Below are positions 63,731 to 64,000 of a stretch of 64,000 nt of DNA, in pieces. A program made the position numbers and the translations under genes. The stretch is from Eretmocerus hayati. Taxonomy: Eukaryota > Arthropoda > Insecta > Hymenoptera > Aphelinidae. The stretch lies in assembly GCA_029851415.1 (NCBI GenBank), contig CM056742.1:91130748-91194747 (forward strand), given 5' to 3'. The notes below the pieces were generated by a model. The model searched no databases and was not told the DNA's origin. It saw only the letters and a list, made by a program, of their open reading frames with translations. Each line of letters begins with the position of its first letter. Within the stretch, counting starts at the first letter, position 1.

Positions 63731-64000
63731 ATGAGTTCATCAGAGTCAACTGATGAATTGTACCTGATTGGAGCTGTGACACCTCAGATTTCTGGTAATC
63801 AGTTACCAACAAATCTACAAGTTCTCAAAGTCTTATTCTTCAACACTCGTAAGTGTTGCCTCAAGCTAGATCAAAAATCTCAACTCGTTATTGAAGGAGT
63901 AGTGGTTTTCTGGGAGAAGGCTGGTATTCCTGTCAAAGATGTGCGAAGGTGTATCAAAGTGATTGCTAATCTATATGAGTCCTATAGAAGTATTCAAAAA
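63731..64000 (+). CDS. Partial open frame, N-terminus of a TE-like arthropod protein of unknown function
   Basis: The frame is open from ATG at 63,731 to the end of the window (90 codons) and continues beyond it. It begins MSSSESTDELYLIGAVTPQI. It contains LPTNLQVLKVLFFN, then VVFWEKAGIP at residues 58-67, then CIKVIANLYESYRSIQK. The pattern of PTN-LQVL, a VxFWxKAxIP motif and a following helix ending in LYxxYRxxQK resembles, from memory, an uncharacterised multi-copy family in aphids, ants and spiders. I know no biochemical function for it. An in-frame ATG at 63,626 follows a stop at 63,593, but the later start is preferred because it has A at -3 and the family-like beginning SESTDELYLIGAV. 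The gene may be part of a mobile element, consistent with its place beside a satellite. Confidence 0.55.
   Translation, partial: MSSSESTDELYLIGAVTPQISGNQLPTNLQVLKVLFFNTRKCCLKLDQKSQLVIEGVVVFWEKAGIPVKDVRRCIKVIANLYESYRSIQK

Overview
This is a stretch of eukaryotic heterochromatin with no complete gene in it. From position 1 to about 60,335 the DNA is one head-to-tail satellite array, built from about 325 monomers of 174 bp, all in the same orientation. The last 3.7 kb, from about 60,336, is more AT-rich single-copy-like DNA, so the window spans an array edge. The only coding sequence I can defend is a partial frame running off the right end (63731-64000). It resembles an uncharacterised, TE-like protein family I know from aphids, ants and spiders. 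On that basis, and because of the satellite and a foldback element, an arthropod is my best guess, held with moderate confidence. No bacterial gene, tRNA, rRNA or CRISPR was seen.

Layout. (1) 1-28,285: satellite block A, a mosaic of several monomer classes in recurring order, with a 4,001-bp (23-monomer) recurrence, a tripled segment starting at 1, 14,264 and 18,787, and a nearly perfect 3,264-bp tandem duplication (21,757-28,284). (2) 28,285-28,900: a junction with two truncated monomers. (3) 28,285-60,050: satellite block B, more diverged monomers. It is interrupted by two copies of a 1.9-kb foldback element (34,847-36,741 and 40,576-42,470). The two copies lie 5,729 bp apart, in the same monomer site with the same flanks, so they were multiplied by duplication of satellite plus element and not by two insertions. 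Further right are a duplicated segment of about 4.9 kb, a 1,389-bp tandem duplication and a 566-bp tandem duplication that carries a small hairpin insertion. (4) 60,050-60,335: decayed edge monomers. (5) 60,336-64,000: unique DNA with short perfect palindromes, five related stem-loop modules (61,071-61,456), a larger inverted repeat, weak frames without recognisable motifs, and the partial open frame.

The array reads as a history. Monomers were amplified as multi-monomer blocks and a foldback element inserted once. Its two arms differ by a few percent, while the two element copies differ by about 1%, so the insertion predates the block duplication. Monomer-sized gains and losses between block copies fit unequal exchange. 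The most unusual structures are the five stem-loops, which share one octaloop on differing but paired stems; the two-level palindrome of the foldback element; and the hairpin insertion later copied in tandem. Nearly identical tandem blocks may also be assembly artefacts, so their copy number should be read with care.
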